A stretch of DNA of 64,000 nucleotides, taken from Quercus robur. Lineage: Eukaryota > Streptophyta > Magnoliopsida > Fagales > Fagaceae. Below the pieces are notes generated by a model. The model saw only the letters and a list, made by a program, of their open reading frames with translations. It made no database searches and was not told the DNA's origin. This document shows positions 23,601 through 41,966 of the stretch, piece after piece. Where the stretch lies: contig NC_065543.1 in NCBI RefSeq assembly GCF_932294415.1, forward strand, positions 29,345,530 through 29,409,529. Direction: 5' to 3'. Numbering within the stretch: the stretch's first letter is position 1; each line of letters starts with the position of its first letter. A program made the position numbers and the translations under genes.

Positions 23601-25268
23601 ACATCTTGTGATGGTACATCATCCATGAAATCCAAAGAGTCATCCTTTTGTTTCAAAGCTTTAACAGCAGGCTTTGGAAGTGCAGGATCAGGGGATGTTT
23701 CACTCAGTTCAATCAACTCAGAAAGCAACTTCCTTGCAGAAGATTCAATTGTCTGTCGACCAGGAGGTTTCTCTCCTCCTGAAAGAACAAGTGAATCTAG
23801 GGCATAGAACAACAATATACGCACTATATCCACAGTTCGGGCATCTGCTTCAGTTTCCTTCAAAATCACATAAGCTCTATCACAAGATCCCCGCAGACTG
23901 CAAGTACTACAGACCTGAACATAAGTAAACACGTCAGATACAGAGGCAATGAAATGTCTTCTAAAATATAGCAAAAGAAAAATAATTCAGACTTTTCAAT
24001 ACAGTACAACCATTTCTGTTTTCTGAGATATGTCTTAAAAGTTTAAACAATAGAATTGAAATCATAAATAAAGAAATAACATACATCCCCTTCATCCAAT
24101 CGCACGTATGCTCTCAATCTTTTTCCTGAATTAACAGCTTTCCGGTAAAGATTAGGACATCCGCACTCAACAACTTTTTGAATATCATCTATAGACAATG
24201 ATCTGCATAACAAGAAGGGATGGTCAAATTAAAGATTTATTTAAAATAATAAAACCTAGCTCAATGCTTATGTGGATTTAGCTTCAATAACCACATGGCA
24301 CACGTAAAATTTAGCCCTTAGACTTGGCTGGCCTTGAGCCATGTCACCATGCCACAATATCAAAATCCATATATTGCATTAGACTCGTGCATCATTTGTT
24401 TTGCCTAACCTATGTTAATATTGTCCTACTAGATTTTCCCAATAGTAGTATTGTTACGAGCCATGAAATATTTTGATAATTTGATAGTTACAACAATGGG
24501 GGAGGAGGGATTCGAACCCTAGTTCTCCTCATAACAAAGAACAGGTAATGTCACTAAGCTACAATGTTCTTTGCTATTAAAATTCATGAAATCCTTCAAC
24601 ATATATTCAGTCGACAAACTTTACTTCGTTTCCTTTATTTTAAATAAAGTGCTTACAAAACAAGTAAGTATACACGAGCTAACATGTCCCAATGCGCGAA
24701 ACAAATAGCAACCAACATTCCATTTCTTTCAAGAATTTAGCATAATTACCTACTTTCTCCTGCTCTAGCTCAATTCCTTTTTTCTCTCTTACTAGTTACC
24801 TACTACAACCACTAATTGCTATTTGTTTTGCTCTATTTATATATGCATGTTATGTAATTAGTCATTGTTTTGGGAATGAAAAAAAAGAAATGAAATGAAA
24901 TGAGAAAAATGAAGAGTAAAGTTTTACTTGAAGACATCGTATCGGTCACGAGCGAAGCTAAGGCAAGCGTCTCTCACGACTCCCATGTCCTTGTAAACGC
25001 TATCGGTTGGAGAGGAGGAGGATTCGGTGAAGTAACCCTTGGACTTCAAGCGGTCCACGAAGGTCACCCATTCGGGCCACGGGTGGGGGTCGGGGGAGCA
25101 TAGAGATTCTGTGCTGTCGACGGCGGCGACGGCAGCGGAGGAGGCGGTGGAACAGTAGCGGGGGTGGAACTGTAGGGATTTTGGGAAGAGAAGTGGGAGT
25201 GGGGAGAGAGGTAAGCGGTTATGGAGGGAGAGAGCGGTTCCCAAGCGTAGGAATTTTGAGACTGACAT
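14638..25268 (-). CDS. RanBP2-type zinc-finger protein, predicted organellar (VAR3/OZ family)
   Basis: Exons in transcription order: 25268-24928, 24202-24085, 23914-23568, 18336-18220, 15952-15836, 14959-14861, 14755-14638; 418 residues with every junction in phase. The N terminus ([10 protein letters not shown], rich in Ser, Leu, Arg, no acids for about 50 residues) reads as a mitochondrial or chloroplast transit peptide. The middle has a [20 protein letters not shown] segment, then four zinc fingers of the pattern W-x-C-x2-C-x10-C-x2-C, first Cys at about residues 267, 306, 345 and 378. Such fingers bind single-stranded RNA or proteins; in the plant family they act in organelle RNA editing and splicing. 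That role is inferred here. Every finger is split by a phase-2 intron just before its second Cys. Intron 3 (5.2 kb) is filled with retroelement relics. It could be nearer Arabidopsis At1g48570 than VAR3 itself; I could not compare. Confidence 0.88.
15685..15795 (-). mobile_element. Possible SINE fragment in zinc-finger intron 5
   Basis: Read on the minus strand it contains GTGGGTGCAAGACCCACCAG, a box-B-like sequence, about 60 bases after a possible start, and lies within 50 bases of the exon 5 donor. It looks tRNA-derived, but no target duplication is visible. Confidence 0.35.
16745..17480 (-). pseudogene. LINE ORF2 relic (zinc-binding C-terminal region)
   Basis: On the minus strand, broken frames read [13 protein letters not shown], then [17 protein letters not shown], which are typical of the zf-RVT tail of plant L1 ORF2 proteins. 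A neighbouring part (about 17046-17200 and 17218-17360) is tandemly duplicated, around CCCAAAGCAGC and TTGGATCCTCTCAAC. It lies in intron 4 of the zinc-finger gene. Confidence 0.65.
18046..18180 (+). mobile_element. tRNA-derived SINE relic
   Basis: CCTCAGTGGCATTG resembles pol III box A, and GGGTTCAAATCC about 45 bases later matches box B. It is followed by an A-rich tail-like region. It lies within zinc-finger intron 4, 40 bases beyond the exon 4 donor. Confidence 0.5.
18598..18735 (-). mobile_element. SINE-like relic, reverse orientation
   Basis: The segment carries landmarks of a widespread plant SINE in reverse (TGCACAAAACTCCGACTTTTG, GGCAGCCTTATCCCC, GAGGCTAATTCATGGACTC). The box-B region at its right end is decayed. 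A shorter piece of the same type is at about 31830-31885 in the PGES2-like gene intron 1. Confidence 0.45.
20080..20384 (-). mobile_element. LTR-like fragment
   Basis: A 305-bp segment begins TGTTAGGAATTT and ends CCTCTAACA, and contains CATGGTTCAGCAATTTGCCTACATCCATGGAG, resembling the LTRs at 46774-48446. On the minus strand the bases next to it (AATTTTAAGTGGGTGAT) resemble a polypurine tract, so it may be the 3' LTR of a minus-strand element. No partner LTR was found. Confidence 0.45.
20972..21440. mobile_element. MITE-like element with (AAT)n core
   Basis: The left end GGCTTCATTTGGTTGGGGGATGG is an imperfect inverted repeat of the right end (CACCCCACCCAAACGGGACC). An (ATA)n/(ATT)n palindromic microsatellite at about 21203-21241 sits inside. 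Probably PIF/Harbinger-like, but the target duplication is unclear. Confidence 0.45.
21580..22200 (+). pseudogene. Ty3/gypsy reverse transcriptase relic
   Basis: Broken + strand frames read [50 protein letters not shown], then [19 protein letters not shown] and a decayed VVVYVDD catalytic box. The order and spacing match gypsy reverse transcriptase. Several stops and frameshifts make it dead. It is antisense within intron 3 of the zinc-finger gene. Confidence 0.75.
22965..23245 (-). pseudogene. LINE RNase H (RVT_3-type) fragment
   Basis: The minus strand reads [29 protein letters not shown], typical of the end of the RNase H domain of plant L1 elements. It is a short 3' piece in zinc-finger intron 3, in the same orientation as the gene. 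Confidence 0.65.
24475..24575 (-). mobile_element. tRNA-derived SINE in zinc-finger intron 1
   Basis: On the minus strand TAGCTTAGTGACA (box A) is followed by GGGTTCGAATCCCTCC (box B), the promoter pair of a tRNA-derived SINE. A copy disrupted by a MITE is present in the duplicate segment (about 13265-13730). Confidence 0.6.
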
Positions 25269-25535
25269 TTCTCTTTCTTATCAGCGGCCGGGGTTTTGTG
25301 AGAGTGAGTGAGGGTTTTACTATAAATGGACACGCAGGCAGGGCTTTACAAAATATATCCTGCTTCCTTTCTCACCACCGTTTGGAAGTTAGAGAGCATC
25401 TTTGATTCATGTGTTTAATCACATATTTTTAGTTTTATAACAATTATATTATTATATATAATAAAAGTTGAAAAAAAATTTGCAGAAAAGCATATTTTTA
25501 GAAAAATATTAGCAAAAAAGCATGTGGAGGGAACT

Positions 25536-26470
25536 AATTAGTTAGTTAGACTTTGTTTTAAAAAAAAAAAAATGGAACTCAAGTTTCAAAAACTCGAATT
25601 CTGTACAAATGGAACTCGAGTTCCACCTTTTTTTTTTTTTTTTTTTTTAAAAACCCCATTTAAAAAAAATGCTTTTTCCTCTCCTCTAAAAAAAAAAAAT
25701 CAGTTTTTATGGGGGAACCTGAAACCTTTTTAATATATATATATATATATATAACCTTTTCAAAAAAAAATCTGTTTTTAAAAAATATATAAAACTGTTC
25801 TTTTTTAAAAATTGCTTTAAAAAAAAAAATCTGTCTTTGTAAAACTGTTTTCATAATGTAAAACTGTTTTATAAATCTGTTAAAAACGGTTTTCAAAACT
25901 GTTTTCTTAATCAAAAAAAATCTGCTTTCCAAAAAAAAAACTGCTTTAAAAATAAAAATCTGTACAAATGGAACTGTTTTCTTAACTAACTAATTAGTTA
26001 GTTAGACTTTGTTTTTAAAAAAAAAAAATGGAACTCAAGTTTCAGAAACTCGAATTCTGTACAAATGGAACTCGAGTTCCACCTTTTTTTTTTTTTTTGA
26101 AAAAAAAACCCCATTTAAAAAAAATGCTTTTTCCTCTCCTCTAAAAAAAAAAAAAAGTTTCTGAAACATTAAAAAAAAAAAAAATCAGTTTTTATGGGGG
26201 AACCTGAAACCTTTTTAATATATATATATATATATATATAACCTTTTCAAAAAAAAATCTGTTTTTAAAAAATATATAAAACTGTTCTTTTTTAAAAATT
26301 GCTTTAAAAAAAAAAATCTGTCTTTGTAAAACTGTTTTCATAATGTAAAACTGTTTTATAAATCTGTTAAAAACGGTTTTCAAAACTGTTTTCTTAATAA
26401 ATAAAAATCTGCTTTCCAAAAAAAAAACTGCTTTAAAAATAAAAATCTGTTTTCTGAAATCTGTTTTTTA
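25536..26470. repeat. Tandem duplication of ~450 bp, AT-rich
   Basis: Two copies (about 25536-25980 and 25985-26460) begin with ACTAACTAATTAGTTAGT and share GGAACTCGAGTTCC, a (TA)n run and a string of CTGTTTT motifs. It lies just upstream of the zinc-finger gene start. No coding content. Confidence 0.75.
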
Positions 26471-26870
26471 AAACTGTTTTCAATAAACTGTTTTTCAAAG
26501 ATAATATAAAACTGTTTTTATAAATCTGTTTTCAAATAAAAATCTGATTTTGGAAACTGTTTTCAAAATCTGAACTGTTTAAAAAAAAAACTTTCTTTTG
26601 AAAAAATCAGTTTTTTCCTAAAACTGTTTTTCAAAAGACAAAAAAATTTATTTTAAAATAAATGTTTGCAAAATTAAAAATCTGTTTTTTTAGAGGAGAC
26701 CTGAAATTTAAAAAAAAAAAATTCAAAGTTTTCTTAAAGTGTTTTCAAAAATGTTTTTCTACATACAAAAATATGTTTTCAAAAAAAAAGGGTGGTTTTC
26801 AAAAAGAAAATGTTTTCATAAAACACCTTTACCACTAAAAAAATGTTTTTCTTTTCAAAAAAAATATTTT
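26460..26870. repeat. Degenerate CTGTTTT-rich low-complexity DNA
   Basis: The CTGTTTT/AAAACTG motif continues irregularly from the tandem duplication, with A-runs and T-runs. It looks like replication-slippage expansion. No gene is present. Confidence 0.5.
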
Positions 26871-27480
26871 TTAAGAAAAAAAATCTGCCTTTCCTAAAAT
26901 AATAAAGTTAACGTTGTAATTTTTTATTTCCAAGCATTTTCTTAGAATAGTTGTAGTTTGTGGATTTGTGTTCGAGACTTTTTCTCTTGAGTTTTTGAAC
27001 ACCCTATAAGCTTACATTGTCTCTTACATTTCTTGGCACTAATGAGTTTCTTTTTTTCATCTTTTTACATAAACAAAAATGAAAAAAAAAAAATTTTGAT
27101 GGATGACAATAAGGTGTTATTCTTCCAACCCTTTCTTTTTATTATGTTGTATTTGTATAAGTATTCACAATAAAATCTTTTCTAAGAAAAAAAAATGCGC
27201 TTTTCCAAAATAATAAAGTTAAAGTTGTAACTTTTTATTTCCAAGCCTTTTCTTAGAATAGTTGTAGTTTGTGGATTTGTGTTCAAGGCTCTTTCTCTTG
27301 AGTCTTTAAACACCCTATAAGCTTACATTGTCTCTAACATTTCTTGGCAATAATGAGTTTATTTTTGTAATCTTTTTGCATAAATAAAAATGAGAAAATG
27401 GTGGATGACAACAAGGTGCTACTTGTCCAACCCTTTTTATTTATTTATTTATTTTTTTATGTTGTGGATTATTTTTATAT
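26871..27480. repeat. Tandem duplication of ~305 bp
   Basis: Two adjacent copies share AATAATAAAGTTAA, CTTAGAATAGTTGTAGTTTG, CACCCTATAAGCTTACATTG and TGGATGACAA. Non-coding. Confidence 0.75.
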
Positions 27481-27684
27481 AGCATTTAGTACTTACATGC
27501 TAGCTATATAGTAAATAAATACTCACATGCTATTGTAAAGTATACTTGTATGCTCTTTCTCTCACATGCTACTTATGTACATACTTCACATGCCTTGATT
27601 GTATATATTTTGTTGGAATTAATATTCATATGCTAGTTATATGTAAGTATTTACTCACATGTGTGTGTGTGTGTATATATATAT

Positions 27685-27895
27685 ATTGTAAGGACCCAAT
27701 TTGAGTCCTAAGCCCAAGAGTCAAAAGGATCTTGGCCCAAAGAGCCCAATACAATGAATTTGTAGAAAGTGGGTCAGAAAATTAGGCTCTAATGAATTTG
27801 ACAACAATTATGGTGGGTTTAGATGAACTGAAAACAAAAATAAACAGGTTTTATCCAAAGAAAATTGTCATCGGCACAATCCGAGGAGATGTGTT

Positions 27896-27930
<35 letters not shown>

Positions 27931-28488
27931 TTTGAATTTGATTACAAGTCTAGTTCTAGTTGATACAGTGTTTTTCCTTTAATTTCTCAATCCCCCCTCC
28001 TCAGGGTATTATTTCTCTTTTATATTTCTCCACCCTCCACGTGTAGACTAGGTTTCTGGTGTTGATCCCTATCCCATTAGCACCTTCTTGAAGTATCTAG
28101 GAGTAGTTGTAAGGCTGAAAATTACTATTTAGATATCACTTCCACATTAATGTGGTCAGAGAGTTTGCTACAGAGCATTCAATGCGGTGGTAGCAATTTT
28201 TTTTTAAATATTTCATAGTTCCCATTTGTCCTGTGCTTTCATGATGTGTATCCTTAACAATAGAATCTCTCGGAACATTGCTCTGGATGGCAGACCACAC
28301 CTTCTGACTTCTGCTTTGCTCAGTCGGACCACCTTCCTAGACCCTCATGACCAGACCCCATTTCTTCATTCACTAATGCAGACTTCTATGACAGCGTTTA
28401 CCCATCCTTAGATTACTAAAGGTCCTCAGATTGGGCCGCTAGCCCATCATATATTTAGATATAAACTACTGGGCCTATCATACCTACA
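27685..28488. mobile_element. Solo LTR (about 804 bp) inside a (TA)n microsatellite
   Basis: It begins TGTAAGGACCCAATTTGAG and ends CATACCTACA, with TATAT on both sides, within TA repeats. It is homologous throughout to the solo LTR at 42533-43347 (shared GCCCAA, CAATGAATTTGTAG, TTAATGTGGTCAG and AATGCGGTGGTAGC landmarks). No internal retroelement sequence is adjacent. Confidence 0.7.
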
Positions 28489-31088
28489 TATATATATATA
28501 TATATGTATGTATGTATATTGTTTAAAAAACCATTTAAAAAAAAAATCAAAATGTCAAGTATTCTATTTTTTCATAAAAAAGTTAACGTTTGGAATAAAT
28601 TAAAATGAGGCACTATTTTCGGATAGGCATTGTGGGGTGCCTAACACCTTCTTCACACGTAACCAAACTTCTGAGTTGAAGATATTTGGTTTAAAGGCTT
28701 TTGGTTTACCTTAATTTACGGATCCTTAAAATTTGGTTTAGTTAATTAGGTAACTTAAAATAAAAATAAATATCTAGGTGACCGATCACACCTAATGTAA
28801 AACTAATGATTGATGGCGACTCCTAAAATAAAAATAAGAAAAATGGACTTATACACATCCCACTCTAAATACACAAGCACACAAGAGTCATATCACCACA
28901 AAAATAGTTAATGCTGATATGCTTCCAATATTAATCGTTAGCGACATTACTAATATAGCCATGTAGGCTATTTAGAATTTAGAATATTCAAAAGCAGTAG
29001 TTATGGTAATATTTCGATCCTATCTATCAAAAAGAAAAATAGACTTCTAAATTTTTAAAGAGAAAATATGTTTACTGCTACAATACACATGATAAAAAGA
29101 AATTATATTACTATATTAGTAATTTAGTTTAAAAAGAGGGTTTAATTACTTAATTTATTTGTAGGTTTTAGTAATTAATCGTACTAACCAAGAAGAAACT
29201 TGTGCATGGGTTGTCACTACCAGGCTGTGGTTTTTTAGATTCCTTCAGACAAGGGAATCAAACTTGGTGCATTGTGGGCTTCCATGGAATATTCTTTCTA
29301 TGGAATATTCTTTCTGTGTCATACACTTTCTGGGGCTCTCAAATAATTGATGGAAAATCTTGAACCATCATAAGAACAGGAGGGCTAATGCACAAAAAAA
29401 AAAAAATTTATTTTACTTTTGTTGTTTTTGTTGTTGTTTGTTAAATGGCGGGTTGAGCCAAGTAATAGTATACCCGATCTGCTAGATTCGGGCATGGAAA
29501 AAAAACCCACCCAAAACCCAAATTTCCTATTAGGTTGAGTAAAATCTACATTTATCTAGTCAGGTCGAGTACCTGTTTCCTCGACAGGTTTGGCCTTTCT
29601 AAGTGCTCGTTTGGTTCGGCTTTTTGAGCCTAAAAAGTGCGTTATTGAACCCAAGATTGAAATCATACTTAAATTGGTCTGCTATTTGTGTTGTTTGTTT
29701 AAGGAAAAATAATGGTGTTAACCAACTATTGGTCTACTGTTCTTGCTGGTGTTAACCCCTAATTGCTTTAGCAATCAAGACAGAGACCAGTGAATGACCA
29801 CCAGCTCAAGTACAAATATTTGCACTTAGATTTTCTGCTTCCTTTTGTCAAAACCTCTAATTCCTTTTGAGCTGGTGTCTCATGCGCTAGGTGCAGGAGA
29901 GATTTTTCCATTCATTTTCTAATATTTTTGCTTTTCTTTCAACTGTCTTGTGCCTAAATGTTTTTTTTTTTAATAATTTATTTTATTATTATTTTAATAA
30001 GAACATGTGTTAATCAAGGTGACATATAAATGATACTATTTTAATATCATTGTCAACTTTTTGCATCCACTACTTAACGGCAGATACTATTTTGACATAA
30101 TACCAAAAAAATTATGATTAAATTGGCACATTTGAAATATTAAAAACCATTTTAACATATAGAACAAACATTAGAGATCAAAATGGTAACTACTAACTAG
30201 CCCATTTCCCTTATATGCACTGGAACTGTGAAAGGGAGAAAAACAAATGCTTGAAGTTCTTTTTGTTATCTTCTATATGTGAAAAGGATACATGTTTTAT
30301 ATATGTGTGTGTGGAAGGGGGAGATTCAAACTGTGGGGCATGGTAGTCTTTGTTGGATACTTTAGGAAGTTTTAGTTAAGTTTCAAAACTCTTGACAAGA
30401 TGTTATGTTAGATTGTTTATCACTTTCACATTAATCTATCATTTGTTTTCCATCACTTACAATTTTTCACATCACAATTTTGACAAAAAAAGTTGCGATT
30501 ATAATTTTTTTAAACCCAAACCCATCACAGTAATCCACACAAGGTATGTGTTTGGAAACAAATTATAAGCTACATTTTTTCTTTTTAATTTTTATGTAAC
30601 TAAATTTTTAAAATTTAACCTTTTTTTTTTCTTTTTTTTTTTTACTTTTTCTCATATTTTGAAAATACAAGCATAATTCAACAAAGAGTTTTCCATAAAA
30701 AGATATTAGGGGGGTGTTTGGTAGGGAGCATTTAAATAATAGTTTTCAGGCTCATATTTCACTAACACTTTTTAACCCAAACGTATTTTCATAACACTTA
30801 AACAAAGAATAATGTTAGAGATACAAACTATTTTACAAATTTTTTTACAAACTACTAATGTGGTAAGTAATTATTGATAAATAAAAAAATAATGTTAATA
30901 ATAGACCTACATAAAAACTAATAAAAAGTTGAACACAATAATATTTTGTAAAAATATTATAAAATAATTTAATTTGTAGCGTAGCATTTTTCTTAAACAA
31001 ATGCTAGAAATCTCTAGGAGCAGAAAGTCGATATCCAGTTAGAAGTGACCCAACCGTAGCCACTGCCCAAAAACCCCATCAAAAACCC
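28489..31088. other. Intergenic DNA
   Basis: No gene is seen. The stretch 28630-28830 (GTGCCTAACACC ... ATGGCGACTCC) looks like old LTR-retrotransposon flank. A small MITE lies at about 30798-30995. The promoter of the PGES2-like gene should be in the last few hundred bases. Confidence 0.5.
30798..30995. mobile_element. Small foldback MITE
   Basis: The halves are inverted repeats (ACAAATTTTTTTACAAACTACT against ATATTTTGTAAAAATATT). It shares structure with the elements at 12293, 41967 and 42298. Confidence 0.4.
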
Positions 31089-31163
31089 TTGTCGAAAATC
31101 TTTATAGTTATAGTTTATAGTAACCACGTGGCCACGAGAAAGACCTCATCTCAACTCAACGCA

Positions 31164-37815
<6,652 letters not shown>

Positions 37816-37849
37816 ATTTTTGGTTAATTGCGTATAAAAGCTTGAACTG

Positions 37850-38325
37850 TTGTTTAACTGCTTTTATCTGCCTTCCTAGAGTTTGTAGGTTCACTCACCT
37901 CTTGAGTATATTTGATACAGAGAAACGACTGAGAGATTTTACAAGAAACGTTCTTCTTCCTTTCAATTAGAAGATTCTGCTGTTTTGTGGTAAAAGATTT
38001 CTTGTAAGCTAAATTTTGCTATTACAATTGATTGTATGGAAACTGAAATGTATTTGTTACCACGGGTAATGTTAAGCAATAATACGGAATAATAGAAAGT
38101 CAGGTGTCGATTGCGATACTCTGGCAGAATTGCAGTTATTCTGGTTTATCAAATTTGTAAAACATTTACTATTCCAGATTATGATTGTTAGGTTTGGATT
38201 GGAATTATTTGGACATGCCCCAGTTTCCTCCACTTCTGGCTCTTTCTTGGTAATTTTTGGTTGGATGAACTCCTTAAAGCAGAATTGAATTGCATGGGTG
38301 TGTATGGTGTCCATGAATGACCCCA
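37850..38325 (+). repeat. PGES2-like 3' flank, source of a copy at 55895-56350
   Basis: This stretch just past the PGES2-like stop codon (3' UTR and flank) is repeated about 18 kb away with shared AGATTTCTTGTAAGCTAAAT, TTTGCTATTACAATTGATT, ATACTCTGGCAGA and CTGGATGAACTCCTTAAAGC. Confidence 0.8.
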
Positions 38326-39060
38326 CCCTGGCAGTGTAGATATTTTATGCGTTGAGTTCCAAACTCTCACTGTTTTGTTCTCCTTCCAAAGCACGTAACA
38401 TTGAGAGAAAAAGTCTATACACAATGAAGGAAGATCACCTCTTATAAGCACATCCCTATCTTCTTCCCCAGGTGATGTGAGACTTCAAGATTGTTTCTCC
38501 CTCTGGTTCTTCACTATCTGCCCTACTTATGAGTACACGTGTCCTCAGTGTTGGCCCACACTTCTGGTTAGGGCACACTTTGATTCCATAACTAGGATTT
38601 TAGATTCTCGGCTTGTCAAAAGTACTAAAATTCAAATAATGTAACAAGAGCATAATTGAATCCATGTATAATAAATCAAATTGTCAAGGAAATAATTAAC
38701 TATCAAGTCTCTCAAATAAACAATGACTTTTGAGAGGAGTCTGTGGTATGCCTCTGTGGTAGAACCCCTTTCATTCTCTCTTGTGTGTGTGTGTGTTTGT
38801 TTGTCAAGAAAAAAAAAAAGGTCTCTCAAATAAAATCCATCAAACTAAAATTTATAAAGTTTCCAAATACAATCTCAAATAGTCTCACGATTACTAAGTT
38901 CACTATTCTAAGAAAACATGATAACATAGCTTCCAACGAAGTCTTCAATCTATGGCTTCAACGATCATCCATCAAAGTCAAATGGTCATTCTAGCCCTTT
39001 GAAGTCCAGGTCACAAGTTCTCAACAAGTCCTCAAAAGTCTAGATAGTCCTCTTAGACTG
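38326..39060. other. Intergenic DNA
   Basis: No gene is seen. It is AT-rich DNA with a (GT)n tract at about 38782-38797 and an A run at 38809-38820. Confidence 0.5.
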
Positions 39061-40110
39061 TCCATATGTTTAGGGGTGGCATGCAGTGCTAAAGTTCAAC
39101 TTAGAGCCCAAGGCTTTTTGCAAGCTATCCCAGAACCTCGAAGTGAATCTTAGATCTTTGTAAGATACAATTGAAACAAGCACCCCATGCAACCTCACAA
39201 TCTAATTAATATAAAGTTTTGCCAGCTTGTCAAGAGAGTAGTTCATTTGAATCAGAATGAAGTGGGAAGATTTTGTCAACCTAGCCACCACCACCCAAAT
39301 AGCATTATGATTTCTAGGTGACCTTGGTAACCCAAATACAAAATCCATGGAGATATGCTCCCACTTTCTTTCAAGTATGGATAGAGGTTGCAATAAACTT
39401 AACGACCTCTTATGTTCCACTTTGACTTGTCAAATAAAACATTTTTCCACAAATTGAGCTATTTCCATTTTCATGTTTTTCCACCAATAAATTAATCTCT
39501 TGAAGATCAAGAAACATCTTTGTACTACCTAGATGCACCATGTAAGGCCAACGATGCGTTTCCTCCAATAACTCCCTTTTAATCAATGAATAATTAGGCA
39601 CAAACCAAACCTCAAAATACCATCATTGGAGATATTAAATTCAAGTCTACTCCTACTATGCACTTCTTCCATGATCTTTAACAACTAAGGGTCACCACCT
39701 TGCGTAGCCTTAATTTTACCAATTAGAGTTGGTTGCATGCTTAAATTTGCCAAGTGAGATTAGGAGTCTCTAGTCACTACCTCTACTCCAATTCTCACAA
39801 AATCAGCAATGATATGCTTCTGAGTAATTAAAAATGCAGCTAAAAAACCAGATGACTTTCGACTAAGTGCATCTATCACAACATTGGCGTTACCAAGATG
39901 ATTATTTGTGGAGTATTGATGATCCTTAATTAGTTCTAGCCATCTCCTTTGCCTCAAATTTAATTCATTTTGGATGAAAATGTATTTTAAACTTTTATGA
40001 TCTGTTTCCTCAAAAAAAAAAAAAAAAAAAAAAAAAAACTTTTATGATATGTGTATATTTCACATATCTCACATACAAATAATGCCTCAAAATCTTCAAT
40101 GCAAAGACAT
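39060..40110 (-). pseudogene. Ty3/gypsy pol relic (RNase H to integrase), minus-strand arm
   Basis: Reading leftward, the minus strand gives RNase H ([29 protein letters not shown]), the zinc-binding integrase head (MPNYSLIKRELLEETH) and the integrase core ([39 protein letters not shown]). Frameshifts and stops interrupt it. It faces a second copy on the + strand at 40125-41225, making a large inverted repeat. Confidence 0.8.
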
Positions 40111-40124
40111 ATTGGTTTGTTACC

Positions 40125-41225
40125 TTGATTACCTTGATAGGCTTGTTATTTATATTTACTCTAAAAGCCAGGAAGAGCATCACGAGCACTTGAGAATTGT
40201 GTTTCAAATTTTAAGAGGAAAGAAGTTGAATGCTAAACTGAAGTCGTATGCTAATCAAGAAACAAACTAATATGTCTTTGCATTAAAGATTTGAAGGCAT
40301 TATTTGTATGGTGAGAGATGAGAAATATACAAAGATCATAAAAGTTTAAAATACATTTACACCCAAAAGGAATTAAATTTGAGGCAAAGGTGATGTCTAG
40401 AACTAATTAAGTATTATAAGTACTCCATAAATTATCATCCTAGTAAGGCCAATGTTGTGGCATATGCACTTAGTCGAAAGTCGTCTAGTTTCTCAACTGC
40501 TTTGTTAATTACTTAGAAGCATATCATTGTTGATCTTGTGATACTTGGAGTAGAGATAGTGACTGGAGACTCCCAATCTTACTTGGTAAGTTTGAGTTTT
40601 CATCCATGTCTAATTGATAAAAAATAATGTTACCGAAGTTGGTGACTCATTTGTTGAAGATCATGGAAAACTGTGTAGTGGTAGTAGACTTGAATTAAAT
40701 ATCTCCAATGATGGTGTTTTAAGGTTCAATAATAGGCTCTGTGTGCCTAATGATTCATTAATTAAAAGGGAGATATTGGAGGGAGCGCATCGTTCACCTT
40801 AAACAGTGCATCCGAGTAGAATTAAGATATATCCTAATTTTTGAGAGATTTATTGGTGGAACAACATGAAAAAAGAAATAGCTCAATTTGTGAAAAAAAA
40901 ATGTTTGATTTACCAACAAATCAAAGTGGAACATCAAAGGTTGTCAGGGTTGTTGCAACCTCTATCCATCCTTGAGAGGAAGTGGGAACATATCTCCATG
41001 AATTTTGTGTTCATAAAAAAAAAAAAAAAAAAAAAAAAAATACTCCGTGGATTTTGTATTTGGGTTACCAAGGTCACCTAGGAATCATGATGCTATTTGG
41101 GTGGTGATGGATAGGTTTGTCCATTTCATTTTGATTCGAATGAACTACTCAATTAACAAGCTGACAGAAATTTATATTAATGAGATTGTGAGGTTGCATG
41201 GGGTGCCATTGGGAGTTAAGTAATT
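40125..41225 (+). pseudogene. Ty3/gypsy pol relic (RT tail to integrase), plus-strand arm
   Basis: The + strand reads IYSKSQEEHHEHLRIVFQIL (end of reverse transcriptase), then RNase H (KSLKYIYTQKELNLRQR, ALSRKSSS), the integrase head (NDSLIKREILEGAHR) and integrase core (LQPLSILERKWEHISMNFVF, LPRSPRNHDAIWVV). It is interrupted by stops and a 27-base A run near 41015-41040. It ends at GTTGCATGGGGTGCC, where the opposite arm continues further into integrase. Confidence 0.8.
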
Positions 41226-41966
41226 ATGTTTTCTTAGGATAATGAACTTAGTATTAATGAGACTATTTGAAATTGTATTCGGAGAATTTATAAATTTTAG
41301 TTTGATGGATTTTATTTGAGAGAACTGATCATTTGATTTCTTATGTGTATTTAGTTAAGCCCTGTTCCATTATTTGAATTTTAGTACTTTTGACAGGTTG
41401 AGTATCTAAATCCTAGTTACAGGTTTGGGTACTCGTGACAGTTATAGTATCATAGCCATTAAGTGTGGGCCCTACACGCGAGAACGCATGTGCTCATAAG
41501 TGGGGTGGATTGTGAAGGACCAAAAAGAGATGCAATCTTGAAATCCCATATCGCCTAGCTAGGAATTCACATGTGGATGTGCTTATAAGGGGTGATGTCC
41601 CTGTCAAGGCATTTTTTCTACCATTGCTGTGTGCTTTGGGAGAAGAACAAAATTGTGAGGTTCTAAGACCTAAATAGGACAATATCTACACAGTTGGGGT
41701 GACATAGTTGGAGATTTGACTTGAATTGGCGATGATATGATTGCTACTATCTATGGCAGATTCCAGTTAAACTAAAAATTTTCATATTTAACTCTGGTGA
41801 TAGATTTTTTTTTTTTTTTTTTTTTTTGTTTTTATTAAATTTTGGAATATATTAAAGGAGAATGTGACTTGGATATTTAGATCACATCATTATAAAATTT
41901 ATGTGTAAATATCGTTTTCATCCCTACATTTTCGGCCAATTTCCATTTTGGTGACCTTTTTTTTTT

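Noticed and set aside
25660-26419. Two nearly identical Phe/Lys-rich reading frames
   Set aside because: Products of a tandem duplication of AT-rich repeat DNA, not genes.
31089-31163. Upstream in-frame ATG as the PGES2-like start
   Set aside because: The basic, Ser-rich targeting sequence typical of the family begins at the ATG at 31164; the extra 25 residues look like leader. Not excluded.
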